Source: Burkholderiales bacterium
Lineage (GTDB): Bacteria; Pseudomonadota; Gammaproteobacteria; Burkholderiales; Burkholderiaceae_C
DNA: 59,002 nucleotides
NCBI GenBank assembly: GCA_026400105.1
Contig: JAPLPQ010000068.1
Location: 1-59,002, forward strand
Reading direction: 5' to 3'
This document shows positions 1 through 8,953 of the stretch, piece by piece; position 1 is the stretch's first letter, and every line of letters starts with the position of its first letter. The notes under the pieces were generated by a model. That model was not told the DNA's origin, made no database searches, and saw only the letters and a list, made by a program, of their open reading frames with translations. The position numbers and the translations under genes are program-made.

Positions 1-2
1 CG

Positions 3-2243
3 CTGGTCAATGGCGAGGGCCAGCTGGTGGTCGCGACCACCCGTCCCGAGACCCTGCTCGGCGACGTCGCCGTCATGGTGCATCCGGAGGACGAGCGCTA
101 CGCGCACCTGATCGGCCAGTATGTGCACCTGCCCCTGTGCGAACGCGAGATCCCGGTCATCGCCGACAGCTATGTCGACAAGGAATTCGGCACCGGCGTG
201 GTCAAGGTCACGCCCGCGCATGACGCCAACGACTACGCGGTCGGCCAGCGGCACCAGCTGCCGATCATCGGTGTGCTGACGCTCGACGCCAAGATCAACG
301 ACCACGGCCCCGAGGCTTACCGCGGCCTGGACCGCTTCGACGCGCGCAAACAGATCGTGGCTGATCTGGAAGCCGCCGGCCTGCTGGTCGAGGTCAAGAA
401 GCACAAGCTGATGGTGCCGCGCTGCGCCCGCACCGGCCAGGTGGTCGAGCCGATGCTGACCGACCAGTGGTTCGTCGCCATGAGCAAGGTCTCGGAGCAG
501 GACCCGACCGGAAAATCGATCGCGCAGAAGGCGATCGATGCCGTGGCCAGCGGCGAAGTCAGCTTCGTGCCCGAGAACTGGGTCAACACCTACAACCAGT
601 GGATGAACAACATCCAGGACTGGTGCATCAGCCGCCAGCTCTGGTGGGGCCATCAGATCCCGGCCTGGTATGACGCCGAAGGCCAGGTCTATGTCGCGCG
701 CGACCTGGCCGATGCCCAGGCCCAGTTCGAGGCCCGCATTGCCGGCCTGGGCGAATCGCAGCGCGAGCCGCTGCTGGCCGCCGGCCTCAAGCGCGACGAG
801 GATGTGCTCGACACCTGGTACTCGTCCGCACTGGTGCCGTTCAGCACCATGGGCTGGCCGGAAAAGACCGAGGACTACGACCTCTACCTGCCCAGCAGCG
901 TGCTGGTCACCGGCTACGACATCATCTTCTTCTGGGTGGCCCGGATGATCATGATGACGACCCATTTCACCGGCAAGGTACCGTTCAAGCATGTCTACAT
1001 CCACGGCCTGGTGCGCGACGCGCAGGGCAAGAAGATGTCCAAGTCCGAGGGCAATGTGCTCGATCCGGTCGACCTGATCGACGGCATCGAGCTCAATCCC
1101 CTGCTGGACAAGCGCACCACCGGCCTGCGCAAGCCCGAGACGGCGCCCAAGGTGCGCAAGCAGACCGAGAAGGAATTCCCCGAGGGCATTCCGGCCTACG
1201 GCGCCGACGCGCTGCGCTTCACCTTCGCGGCGCTGGCCAGCCTGGGCCGCAGCATCAACTTCGACAGCAAGCGCTGCGAGGGCTACCGCAACTTCTGCAA
1301 CAAGCTCTGGAACGCGACCCGCTTCGTGCTGATGAACTGCGAGGGCCAGGACTGCGGCCTGAACGAACACAGCGCCGACGCCTGCGCGACCGGCGGCACC
1401 CTCGATTTCAGCCAGTGCGACCGCTGGATCGTCTCCAGCCTGCAGCGGGTCGAGGCCGAGGTGGCCAAGGGCTTTGCCGACTACCGCCTCGACAACGTCG
1501 CCAACACGATCTACGACTTCGTCTGGAACGAGTTCTGCGACTGGTACCTCGAGATCGCCAAGGTCCAGATCAACACCGGCAGCCCCGAGCAGCAACGCGC
1601 CACGCGCCGCACGCTGATCCGCACGCTCGAGACCATCCTGCGCCTGGCGCACCCGATCATCCCGTTCATCACCGAGGAACTGTGGCAGAAGGTGGCGCCG
1701 GTCGCCGGTCGCGCCGGCGAATCGGTCAGCATCGCGGCCTATCCGGTGGCGGCGCCTGAACGCATCGACGCGGCAGCCGAAGCCCATGTGGTGCAGCTCA
1801 AGGCCATGGTCGACGCCTGCCGCAACCTGCGCGGCGAGATGAACGTCTCGCCAGCGCAGCGCCTGCCGCTGTACGCGGTCGGCGACGCGGCGTTCCTGTC
1901 GAGCATCGCGCCGGTGCTGCAGTCGCTGGCCAAGCTCAGCGAGGTCAAGGTGTTCGCCGACGAGGCCAGCTGGACCGAGGCCGCCCAGGCCGCGCCGGTG
2001 GCCGTGGTCGGCGAGTCGCGCCTGTGCCTGTTCATGGAGATCGACGTCGCGGCCGAGAAGATCCGCCTGGGCAAGGAAGCCGCGCGCCTGAGCGGCGAGA
2101 TCGCCAAGGCCAAGGGCAAGCTGTCGAACGAGGCCTTCGTCGCCAAGGCGCCGCCCGCCGTGATCGAACAGGAGCAAAAGCGGCTGGCCGACTTCGGTGC
2201 CACCCTGGCCAAGATCGAGCAGCAACTCACACGCCTGGGCTGA
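3..2243 (+). CDS. valS: Valine--tRNA ligase, 5'-truncated by window edge
   Basis: Charges tRNA-Val with valine in the cytoplasm. The frame is open from the first bases of the window, so about 200 N-terminal residues including the HIGH motif are missing; 746 residues are visible. The sequence opens inside the CP1 editing domain ([10 protein letters not shown]), continues with the [15 protein letters not shown] block, and carries the KMSKS loop at codons 1032-1046. The last ~65 residues are a charged, Lys/Glu-rich stretch matching the C-terminal coiled-coil arm typical of ValS. It is followed within 60 bp by a rho-independent hairpin. Identification is firm; only the true start lies outside the window. 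Confidence 0.97.
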   Translation: MVNGEGQLVVATTRPETLLGDVAVMVHPEDERYAHLIGQYVHLPLCEREIPVIADSYVDKEFGTGVVKVTPAHDANDYAVGQRHQLPIIGVLTLDAKINDHGPEAYRGLDRFDARKQIVADLEAAGLLVEVKKHKLMVPRCARTGQVVEPMLTDQWFVAMSKVSEQDPTGKSIAQKAIDAVASGEVSFVPENWVNTYNQWMNNIQDWCISRQLWWGHQIPAWYDAEGQVYVARDLADAQAQFEARIAGLGESQREPLLAAGLKRDEDVLDTWYSSALVPFSTMGWPEKTEDYDLYLPSSVLVTGYDIIFFWVARMIMMTTHFTGKVPFKHVYIHGLVRDAQGKKMSKSEGNVLDPVDLIDGIELNPLLDKRTTGLRKPETAPKVRKQTEKEFPEGIPAYGADALRFTFAALASLGRSINFDSKRCEGYRNFCNKLWNATRFVLMNCEGQDCGLNEHSADACATGGTLDFSQCDRWIVSSLQRVEAEVAKGFADYRLDNVANTIYDFVWNEFCDWYLEIAKVQINTGSPEQQRATRRTLIRTLETILRLAHPIIPFITEELWQKVAPVAGRAGESVSIAAYPVAAPERIDAAAEAHVVQLKAMVDACRNLRGEMNVSPAQRLPLYAVGDAAFLSSIAPVLQSLAKLSEVKVFADEASWTEAAQAAPVAVVGESRLCLFMEIDVAAEKIRLGKEAARLSGEIAKAKGKLSNEAFVAKAPPAVIEQEQKRLADFGATLAKIEQQLTRLG

Positions 2244-2293
2244 TTGCTGCCGCCGGCGGCCCTGGGGCCGGCCGGCGGCTCGACAAGCCCAAC

Positions 2294-2331
2294 AAAAAGG
2301 GACGCGGGGTCTGACCCGGCGTCCCTTTTTT
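2294..2331. terminator. Bidirectional terminator between valS and usp
   Basis: A GGGACGC...GCGTCCC stem is flanked by A5 on the left and T6 on the right. It can therefore stop both valS (+) and the convergent stress-protein gene (-). Confidence 0.85.
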
Positions 2332-2361
2332 GCATCCGGCACGCCGGCCGGCGCGCGTTTT

Positions 2362-2805
2362 TCAGTGCAGCACGAACACCGGCAGCTTGCTGCGCGCGAC
2401 GATCTTCTTGGTGTGCGAACCGAACAGGAACTCGCCGACCGCGCCGCGGCCATGGGTGACCATCACGATCATGTCGCAGCCGGCCTTGTCGGCCTCGTCG
2501 ATGATGGCGTCATCGACATTGCTGTTGGTCGCGTGCTGGCCCTGGAAGGCGACACCCGCCTCGGCGCAACGCGCTTCGAACCGCTCGAGCAGGGTCTTGG
2601 CATGGGCCTCGTTGCGCGCGTCATGCTCCTGGATATGCTGGGCAAACAGCTGGGCGTTGTGCGAAGTCTCCGACAGCGCCAGTTCGGGCTCGGCAACGAA
2701 ACCCGTGATGCGGGCACCGAGCTGCTTGGCCAGCGCGATGCTGCCGTCGATGGCGCGCTGCGACAACTCGGAACCGTCAACGGGAACGAACAGGTGCTGA
2801 TACAT
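2362..2805 (-). CDS. Universal stress protein, UspA family
   Basis: A single-domain Usp fold of 147 residues, the usual family size. The N-terminus has the typical first strand (YQHLFVPVDGS). Near the C-terminus is the ATP-binding signature GRGAVGEFLFGS, of the G-x2-G-x9-G(S/T) type, so an ATP-binding member is likely. The ATG is preceded by AGAGG at a suitable distance. It stands alone, converging on valS. A second Usp gene lies at 27895-28338 beside the cytochrome oxidase genes; this copy has no FNR-like box upstream, so the two may answer different signals. The exact physiological role cannot be read from sequence. Confidence 0.9.
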   Translation of the reverse strand: MYQHLFVPVDGSELSQRAIDGSIALAKQLGARITGFVAEPELALSETSHNAQLFAQHIQEHDARNEAHAKTLLERFEARCAEAGVAFQGQHATNSNVDDAIIDEADKAGCDMIVMVTHGRGAVGEFLFGSHTKKIVARSKLPVFVLH

Positions 2806-2964
2806 GGTGCTTGCCTCTTTTTGAATAGCTATGAAATGATGAAACTCGACTCATTCTAGCGATGCCCAACCGGGTTGCGAGTCCGTATTACTACGCGCTT
2901 GCCAGCTGGGGTCAGCCGCTGGCAAGCGCTTTCAGGCCGCCTTCGACCCGCGTTGAAGCCGTCC

Positions 2965-4203
2965 TCAACCGGCCTTGACCCGGGACTGGAAATCGGCTTG
3001 CTCCATCAGCCAGGAAAAGCCAAAGCCCGCCAGCAGGCCCCAGAATGCCGCGCCGATGTTGAGCAGGCTGATGTCCGACACCGTCACCAGCAGGCTGATC
3101 AAGGCGCCCAATGTGAACCTGCCGCCGCCAAACGACGCGACAAAGGCACCCTGCAGCACGCGCAGCATCGCCAGTCCGCCCAGCACCATGATGTAGGACT
3201 TGGGGGTGGCCAGCATCAGGCCGGTGAAGGTTGGCGCCATCAGGCCGAACAGCACGCCAAGGCTGCCGAAGGTCAGCGCCGCCGTGTAATGGCGGCCGCG
3301 CTCGCCGGAGGAGGTCAGCAGCGCATTGGTCGGACCGGTCAGGCAGCTGCTGACCGCGCCGACGGCGGCGCTGAAAAAGGCACCGATGCCGCAGGCGACC
3401 GCGATCGCGTTGACCGGCGGCTCGTGCTGGGCTGCCTTCAGCACCGCGACACCCTGCCCGTTCTGCACCCCCAGCACCGTGATCGCCAGCGGCACGACCA
3501 GCTCGACCAGCGCGCCGAGCGACCAGACCGGCGCCTGGAGCAGCGGCTGGGCCAGGGCAAAGCCGTTCAGGCCCGAGGTATCCAGGCGGCCGAGCAGCGC
3601 GATCGCCAGCGCACCGACCAGCAGCGCGCCGATCAGCGGCGGCAGCCGTCGGCCCCAGACCGGCAACGCCGACAGCGCGACGAAGGCGATCACCATCGGC
3701 GCGGCGATCGCGGCATCGCTGTGCAGCGCACGCACCAGGTCGAGGCCGAAGCGCAGGAAGACGCCCGCCACCATGCCCATCACGATCGGCATCGGCAGCG
3801 CCGCCATCAGGCGCTTGACCCAGCCGCTGGCCCCCAGCAGCAGCACCAGCAGGCTGGTGGCATAGAAGGCGCCGATCACTTCGGCAAAGCTCAGGTGCTG
3901 CAGCGCCGGCCCGACCAGCACGGTGCCGGGAATGGTCCAGGCAAAGCCCAGCGGCATGTGGTAGCGCCAGCTCATCGCCAGCGTGAGCAGGCCGTTGACG
4001 AAGAAGACACCGAAGATCCAGGACGCCAGCTCGGCCGGGCTCAGCCCGCCGCGCGTGCCGACCGACAGGATGATCGCGACCGGCCCGGTGGCCGAGAAGA
4101 TGAAGCCGATCAGGCCGTTGGCGAAATAGGCCAGTCCGAAATCGGAGCGGATCTGGCGCAGTCCGGGACTGCGGGCGGCGGGGGATTCAAGGTGGCTCAA
4201 CAT
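2965..4203 (-). CDS. BenE-family benzoate/H+ symporter-like membrane transporter
   Basis: A polytopic inner-membrane protein of 412 residues with about 11-12 hydrophobic segments. It resembles BenE/YdcO proteins: an N-terminal block around FANGLIGFIFSATGPVAIIL, a central PMPIVMGMVAG motif and a late CLTGPTNALL motif. BenE proteins import benzoate with protons, but substrate cannot be assigned here because no benzoate catabolism genes are nearby. The ATG at 4203 was chosen because the homologous N-terminus begins there; upstream codons in frame give an Arg/Ser-rich sequence unlike a transporter. A LysR-type regulator is transcribed divergently 157 bp away and is the natural candidate for its control. 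Confidence 0.85.
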   Translation of the reverse strand: MLSHLESPAARSPGLRQIRSDFGLAYFANGLIGFIFSATGPVAIILSVGTRGGLSPAELASWIFGVFFVNGLLTLAMSWRYHMPLGFAWTIPGTVLVGPALQHLSFAEVIGAFYATSLLVLLLGASGWVKRLMAALPMPIVMGMVAGVFLRFGLDLVRALHSDAAIAAPMVIAFVALSALPVWGRRLPPLIGALLVGALAIALLGRLDTSGLNGFALAQPLLQAPVWSLGALVELVVPLAITVLGVQNGQGVAVLKAAQHEPPVNAIAVACGIGAFFSAAVGAVSSCLTGPTNALLTSSGERGRHYTAALTFGSLGVLFGLMAPTFTGLMLATPKSYIMVLGGLAMLRVLQGAFVASFGGGRFTLGALISLLVTVSDISLLNIGAAFWGLLAGFGFSWLMEQADFQSRVKAG

Positions 4204-4360
4204 CGGGCGGTCTCTTTGGCTTCTCAAGGAACGGATGCCTGCGCCAGCCCGGAAAATCGGCTCGAACGCGCGGCAGTCTGTTGACAGCAGTATCACTGTT
4301 TCCCGAGGCTTAATAATTAGCCACTGGACAACACACCATTCAACCCGGAATAACAATCCC

Positions 4361-5275
4361 ATGGACCGCTTCGAGGCCATCCGGCTCTTCACCCGCATCG
4401 TCGAGCTCGGCAGCTTCAGCCGCGCGGCCGAGCAGCTCGGCATCACGCGCGCGGGCGCGACCCAGGCCATCCAGCAGCTCGAGGCCCGGCTCGGCGTGCG
4501 CCTGCTCGCGCGCACGACGCGCCAGGTCACCCCGACCCCGGACGGCAGCGACTACTACCAGCGCTGCAGCGCGATCCTGGCCGACCTCGACGACGCCGAG
4601 ACGGCGTTCTCGCAGGCGAGCCGGACACCGCGCGGCCGGCTCCGGGTCGACCTGCCAGGATCGCTGTGCCGGCTGGTGCTGATGCCGGCGCTGGCGGACT
4701 TCTGCCAGCGCTACCCCGAGATCCGGATCGAGCTCAGCGTCAGCGACCGCCAGATCGACCCGCTGCGCGAGGGCGTCGACTGCGTGCTGCGCATCGGCGC
4801 GCTCGACGACGACCTGCCGCTGGTCGCCAGGCGGCTCGCCATCCTGCCGCTGGTGACCTGCGCCAGCCGCAGCTACCTGGAGCGCTGCGGCCGGCCGCAA
4901 AGCCTGGCGCAACTGCAGGGCCACCAGGCGGTCGACAACCTGTCGGCCACCACTGGCAAGGCCTTTGCGTTCGAGTTCGTGCTCGCGGGCCAGGTCGAGC
5001 GCCTGAACCTGCCGGCCAGCGTCGCGGTCAACGACGGCGGCGGCTATGTCGCGGCCTGCTGCGCCGGCATGGGACTGATCCAGGTGCCGCTGTTCCATGT
5101 CGCGCGCCAGCTCGCCAGCGGCGAACTCGAGGAACTGCTGCCCGCGCACCGCCCGCCAGCCATGCCGCTGCACCTGCTCTACGCGCCCAACCGGCAGGCA
5201 ACGGCCCGGCTGCGCGCCTTCATTGACTGGGCCGGCGAACTGTTCGCGCGCCCCCCGGAGCAGCTCGCCAGCTGA
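4361..5275 (+). CDS. LysR-family transcriptional regulator
   Basis: 304 residues, normal for the family. The N-terminal winged helix-turn-helix (residues ~3-60) includes the familiar FVELGSFSRAAEQLG-like pattern (here IVELGSFSRAAEQLG) followed by AIQQLEARLGVRLLARTTR. The remaining ~215 residues form the periplasmic-binding-protein-like effector domain. The N-terminus and the PxPDG segment fit the CrgA/YhjC-like subgroup. It diverges from the BenE-like transporter, the usual arrangement for a LysR protein and its target. The effector is unknown. The ATG at 4361 is where homology starts, although an in-frame extension upstream exists. Confidence 0.9.
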   Translation: MDRFEAIRLFTRIVELGSFSRAAEQLGITRAGATQAIQQLEARLGVRLLARTTRQVTPTPDGSDYYQRCSAILADLDDAETAFSQASRTPRGRLRVDLPGSLCRLVLMPALADFCQRYPEIRIELSVSDRQIDPLREGVDCVLRIGALDDDLPLVARRLAILPLVTCASRSYLERCGRPQSLAQLQGHQAVDNLSATTGKAFAFEFVLAGQVERLNLPASVAVNDGGGYVAACCAGMGLIQVPLFHVARQLASGELEELLPAHRPPAMPLHLLYAPNRQATARLRAFIDWAGELFARPPEQLAS

Positions 5276-5323
5276 AAACCCGCCGATCGCGGACAATCGC
5301 TGTCCCCGATCTACTGCGACATC

Positions 5324-6307
5324 ATGGCCATCCTGCTCGCGCCCATGGAAGGGCTGCTCGACTACGCGCTGCGCGACACACTCACGCGCGTGGGCGGCAT
5401 CGACCTCTGCGTCTCCGAGTTCATCCGCGTCACCGGCACGCTGCTGCCCGAGCGCGCCTTTCGCCGCATCGTGCCCGAGCTCGACCAGGGCGGGCGCACC
5501 GCGGCCGGCGTACCGGTGCGCGCGCAGCTGATGGGCTCGGACCCGAACTGCCTGGCCGAGAACGCCGCGCGGCTGGCCGGACTCGGCCCGGCCGGCATCG
5601 ACCTGAACTTCGGCTGCCCGGCCAAGGTCGTGAACCGCCATGGCGGCGGCGCGGCGCTGCTGCAGGACCCCGAGCTGCTGTACCGCCTGGTCGCGGCCGT
5701 GCGCCAGGCCGTGCCGGCGGCGATGCCGGTATCGGCCAAGATGCGGCTCGGTTTCGACGACGACAGCCGGGCCGAGGCCTGCGCCCAGGCGATCGAGGCT
5801 GGCGGCGCCAGTCAGCTGGTGGTGCATGCCCGCACCAGGGCCCAGGGCTACCGCCCCCCGGCCTACTGGAGCCGGATCGCCGACATCTGCCAGGCGGTCA
5901 GGCTGCCGGTGGTGGCCAACGGCGAGGTCTGGAGCGTGGCGGACGCGCGCCGCTGCCTGCAGGAATCAGGCTGCACCGACCTGATGCTGGGCCGCGGCAT
6001 GGTCGCCGACCCCGGGCTGGCGCTGGCCATCCTGGCCGACCAGGGACTGAACGGCGGCAGGTCCGAGACCGGCTGGGACGAGTTGCGCCCGCTGCTGGGC
6101 CATTTCTGGCGCCGCGTGCTCGAGCGCATCGAGCCGCGCGCGCGCCACGGCCGGCTCAAGCAATGGCTCAACTACCTGCGCCGCCGCCACCCCGAAGCCG
6201 AGACGGCCTACCAGGCGCTGCGCACCGTCAACGACCCGCGCGTGCTCGAGGCCTGGCTGGACCAGCAACTCACAGCCAGGCCCAACCCTGCGCTGGCCTG
6301 CGCCTGA
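5324..6307 (+). CDS. dusC: tRNA-dihydrouridine synthase, DusC type
   Basis: An FMN-dependent enzyme that reduces uridine to dihydrouridine in the D-loop of tRNA (U16 for the DusC class). It has 327 residues. The N-terminus ILLAPMEGLLDYALRD and the CVSEFIRVTGTLLP segment are close to E. coli DusC and distinguish it from DusA/DusB. The catalytic cysteine is C98 in the NFGCPAK motif, and the FMN-binding part of the TIM barrel follows (VSAKMRLGF, VVHARTR, ANGEVWS, MLGRGM). The C-terminal helical domain is complete. It lies 48 bp downstream of the LysR gene on the same strand, possibly read through but not functionally related. Confidence 0.93.
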   Translation: MAILLAPMEGLLDYALRDTLTRVGGIDLCVSEFIRVTGTLLPERAFRRIVPELDQGGRTAAGVPVRAQLMGSDPNCLAENAARLAGLGPAGIDLNFGCPAKVVNRHGGGAALLQDPELLYRLVAAVRQAVPAAMPVSAKMRLGFDDDSRAEACAQAIEAGGASQLVVHARTRAQGYRPPAYWSRIADICQAVRLPVVANGEVWSVADARRCLQESGCTDLMLGRGMVADPGLALAILADQGLNGGRSETGWDELRPLLGHFWRRVLERIEPRARHGRLKQWLNYLRRRHPEAETAYQALRTVNDPRVLEAWLDQQLTARPNPALACA

Positions 6308-6375
6308 TCCAGGTCCGCCCGCACCCTCGTCCACCCGCAAGGCGGCCAGGCACAGCCAGCCCATGCGGCCCGAAT

Positions 6376-7110
6376 TCAGCGCAGCAGCAGGCGCTCGAGC
6401 CAGGGCAGCAGCCAGGGCAAGGCAAACGAGGTCAGCAGACCGTTGAGCCCCATGCCCAGCGCGGCAAAGGCACCGGCCTGTTCGCTGAACTGGAAGGCGC
6501 GCGCGGTGCCGATGCCGTGCGCGGCCAGCCCGAGGGCGAAACCGCGCACCGCCGGGTCGTCCACACGCAGCCAGCGGTAGAGACCGCTCGCGCAAAGCGC
6601 GCCCACGATGCCGGTGACGATCACCAGCACGGCGGTCAGCGCGGGCAGTCCGCCCAGGCGCTCGGTGACCGCCATCGCGATCGGTGTCGTGATGCTCTTG
6701 ATCGCGAGCGAGATGCGTGACTCCGGGCCGGCGCCCAGCCAGGCGCCCAGCCCCCAGGCCGAGACCACCGCCACCAGGGACGTGACCAGCAGCACGAGCA
6801 GCAGCGGCCCGGCCATGCTCCTGAGCCGGGGCCAGTTCGCATGGAGCGGAATCGCCAGCGCCACCGTCGCCGGCCCGAGCAGGAAATGGATCAGCCCGGC
6901 GCCCTCCATGTAGCTGGCATAGGAGGTTCCGCTGAGCAGCAGCAGCACGGCGAGCAGCGCGACCGCGACCAGCACCGGATTGGCCAGCGCATGTCCACGC
7001 AGCCGCCGCTGCAGCCAGAGCGCGAACTGGTAGGCCAGCAGCGTCAGCGCCAGCCACAGCAGCTTCGAGCCCGCCAGATGCTGCCAGACCAGGGTCGCGC
7101 GCTCCAGCAT
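6376..7110 (-). CDS. lrgB: LrgB/CidB-family membrane protein
   Basis: A 244-residue integral membrane protein with about 7-8 hydrophobic segments. The central motif IKSITTPIAMAVTERLGG and the C-terminal segment with GLAAHGIGTARAF are signatures of the LrgB family. LrgA/LrgB and CidA/CidB pairs are linked to murein hydrolase control, cell lysis and, in some bacteria, pyruvate or glycolate-type metabolite transport; the role here is not determined. It starts 3 bp after the stop of lrgA and is the last gene of the apparent operon cysM - tusA-like - lrgA - lrgB. Confidence 0.9.
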   Translation of the reverse strand: MLERATLVWQHLAGSKLLWLALTLLAYQFALWLQRRLRGHALANPVLVAVALLAVLLLLSGTSYASYMEGAGLIHFLLGPATVALAIPLHANWPRLRSMAGPLLLVLLVTSLVAVVSAWGLGAWLGAGPESRISLAIKSITTPIAMAVTERLGGLPALTAVLVIVTGIVGALCASGLYRWLRVDDPAVRGFALGLAAHGIGTARAFQFSEQAGAFAALGMGLNGLLTSFALPWLLPWLERLLLR

Positions 7111-7113
7111 CGC

Positions 7114-7473
7114 TCAGCCCTCTTCGGAGCCGCGGCGGGCGCGGCGCAACAGGGCCCGCAGCAGCAGCGCGGCCACGGCCATCGCCAGCAGCGTGCTGAC
7201 CACCAGGGCGAGCGCCAGCGACCAGCCTTCGCGCGCCAGCAGCGCGCCGTAGAGCACGACACCGGCGCCAGCCGGCACGAACAGCAGCGACAGATGCTGC
7301 AGCAGCTGACTCGAGGTCTGGGCCAGCCTGCGCCCCGGACCGCCGCGCCAGAGCAAGGCCAGGAACAGCAGCGCCATGCCGGCCACCGGCCCGGGCACCG
7401 GCAAGTCCAGGCCCAGCACCAGCAACTCGCCGGCGAGCTGGAACAGCAGCAGCCAGCTAAAACCCTGGATCAT
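7114..7473 (-). CDS. lrgA: CidA/LrgA-family holin-like membrane protein
   Basis: 119 residues with four hydrophobic segments and a basic C-terminus, the normal size for LrgA/CidA proteins. The motif LPVPGPVAGMALLFLAL in the second helix is the family signature. Holin-like partner of LrgB, encoded immediately downstream with a 3-bp gap, so the two are almost certainly translated together. The ATG at 7473 is preferred because upstream in-frame sequence runs into the TusA-like gene. Function in this organism (export, lysis control or metabolite uptake) is inferred from the family only. Confidence 0.88.
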   Translation of the reverse strand: MIQGFSWLLLFQLAGELLVLGLDLPVPGPVAGMALLFLALLWRGGPGRRLAQTSSQLLQHLSLLFVPAGAGVVLYGALLAREGWSLALALVVSTLLAMAVAALLLRALLRRARRGSEEG

Positions 7474-7499
7474 CGTCCGCTCCAGTCCACGGCAACCGC

Positions 7500-7742
7500 T
7501 CAGCGCCGCCTGAGCCAGGTCACGAAATCCGGCCCGGTCATGTCCTGCTGCAGCAGTTCGTTGCCAGTCTGCTTGGCAAAGGCCTGGAAATCGCGCACCG
7601 AACCGGCATCGGTGCAGATCACCTTGAGCAGCTGGCCGCTTGCCATGCCGGCCAGCGCCTTCTTGGCCTTGAGGATCGGCAGCGGACAGTTCAATCCGCG
7701 CGCGTCGAGTTCCAGATCGGCATTCATTGCTTGTCCTGACAT
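7500..7742 (-). CDS. TusA/SirA/YedF-like sulfur-relay protein
   Basis: An 80-residue protein with the family signature LDARGLNCPLPILKAKKAL, including the single active-site cysteine of the CPxP motif (C19). TusA-family proteins carry persulfide sulfur in tRNA thiolation, molybdenum cofactor or other sulfur transfers; which pathway is served here is open. It sits 21 bp downstream of cysM, consistent with a link to sulfur assimilation. Two ATGs are possible: 7742, with AAGGA seven bases upstream, and 7727, with AGGA six bases upstream. The longer form is given. Confidence 0.88.
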   Translation of the reverse strand: MSGQAMNADLELDARGLNCPLPILKAKKALAGMASGQLLKVICTDAGSVRDFQAFAKQTGNELLQQDMTGPDFVTWLRRR

Positions 7743-7763
7743 GATTCAATCCTTGGCCAGGCG

Positions 7764-8702
7764 TCAGGCCGGAAACACGCCGGTCGACAGATAGCGGTCG
7801 CCGCGGTCGCAGACGATGAAGGCGATCGTCGCATCCTGCTCCCGGGCCGCGATCTGCTGCGCGACCCAGCAGGCGCCAGCGGCCGAGATGCCGGCAAAGA
7901 TGCCCTCCTCGCGCGCGAGCCGGCGGCACATCTCCTCGGCATCGACCTGGCTCACATAGACCAGCTCGTCAACGGCCTTCGGGTCATAGATCCTGGGCAG
8001 GTATTCCTGCGGCCATTTGCGGATGCCGGGAATGCGCGAGCCCTCGCTCGGCTGTGCGCCGATGATGCGGACCTCGGGGTTCTGCTCCTTCAGGAAGCGC
8101 GACACGCCGGTGATGGTGCCGGTGGTGCCCATCGCGCTGACGAAATGGGTGATGCGCCCGCGCGTCTGCTTCCAGAGCTCGGGGCCGGTGCTCTCGTAAT
8201 GGATGCGCGGGTTGTCGGGGTTGGCGAACTGGTCCAGCACCTTGCCCTTGCCCTGCGCGACCATCTGGTCGGCCAGGTCGCGCGCGCATTCCATGCCGCC
8301 GCTCTTGGGCGTCAGGATCAGCTCGGCGCCAAAGGCCTTCATGGTCTGCGCGCGCTCGATGCTGAGGTCCTCGGGCATGATCAGCACCATGCGGTAGCCG
8401 CGCACGGCAGCGGCCATCGCCAGCGCGATACCGGTGTTGCCCGAGGTCGCCTCGATCAGCGTGTCGCCGGGCGCGATCTCGCCGCGCTCCTCGGCGCGCC
8501 GGATCATCGACAGTGCGGGCCGGTCCTTGACCGATCCGGCCGGGTTGTTGCCCTCGAGCTTGGCCAGCACGACATTGCCGCGCTCGCGGTTGGACAAGGC
8601 ACCGATGCGCTGCAGCGCGATCAGCGGCGTGTTGCCGATGGTGTCTTCCAGGGTCGGGTAGATGACGGGTTTCTTCCGGCTGCGGGCGGTAGCGCGTGTC
8701 AT
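7764..8702 (-). CDS. cysM: Cysteine synthase B (O-acetylserine sulfhydrylase)
   Basis: A PLP enzyme making cysteine from O-acetylserine and sulfide or thiosulfate. It has 312 residues. The PLP lysine is K59 in NPAGSVKDRPA, the substrate loop is EATSGNTGIALA, and the phosphate-binding loop is SAMGTTGTITG. The spacing and the ARDLADQMVAQGKG region resemble CysM rather than CysK. ATG 8702 begins the conserved part; a TTG 24 bp further upstream is an alternative. First gene of the apparent operon with the TusA-like gene and lrgAB. Its 5' end faces tRNA-Leu(CAA) 66 bp away. Confidence 0.93.
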   Translation of the reverse strand: MTRATARSRKKPVIYPTLEDTIGNTPLIALQRIGALSNRERGNVVLAKLEGNNPAGSVKDRPALSMIRRAEERGEIAPGDTLIEATSGNTGIALAMAAAVRGYRMVLIMPEDLSIERAQTMKAFGAELILTPKSGGMECARDLADQMVAQGKGKVLDQFANPDNPRIHYESTGPELWKQTRGRITHFVSAMGTTGTITGVSRFLKEQNPEVRIIGAQPSEGSRIPGIRKWPQEYLPRIYDPKAVDELVYVSQVDAEEMCRRLAREEGIFAGISAAGACWVAQQIAAREQDATIAFIVCDRGDRYLSTGVFPA

Positions 8703-8768
8703 GGGACTTTTTTCTTTGGGGTGCAAGGGACAGTCCCATCACTGTGCCATAATTTGAGTCTCATTCCT

Positions 8769-8853
8769 GCCCGGGTGGCGAAATCGGTAGACGCAGGGGA
8801 TTCAAAATCCCCCGCCGCAAGGTGTGTCGGTTCGAGTCCGACCTCGGGCACCA
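8769..8853 (+). tRNA. tRNA-Leu (anticodon CAA)
   Basis: Class II tRNA of 85 nt with encoded CCA. Acceptor GCCCGGG pairs with CTCGGGC (one G-T). The anticodon stem GGGGA/TCCCC closes the 7-nt loop TTCAAAA, giving anticodon CAA for UUG codons. The long variable arm and the T-loop GGTTCGAGTCC are present. Confidence 0.97.
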
Positions 8854-8859
8854 GATCAG

Positions 8860-8892
8860 AAAAAAAGCGACTCCGCAAGGCGTCGCTTTTTT
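8860..8892 (+). terminator. Terminator after tRNA-Leu(CAA)
   Basis: A7 is followed by the stem GCGAC(t)CC-gcaa-GG(c)GTCGC and then T6. It lies 6 bp past the tRNA CCA end and could also act on the opposite strand. Confidence 0.85.
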
Positions 8893-8953
8893 GCTTTCTG
8901 CCGTTGCTCGTCCGAACCGATCGACGCAACGCGCACCAGCCCGCCATCCCGCA

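Noticed and set aside
2875-4284. 469-codon plus-strand frame opposite the BenE-like gene
   Set aside because: It is Gln/Arg/His-rich sequence typical of antisense shadows; the minus strand encodes a clear polytopic transporter.
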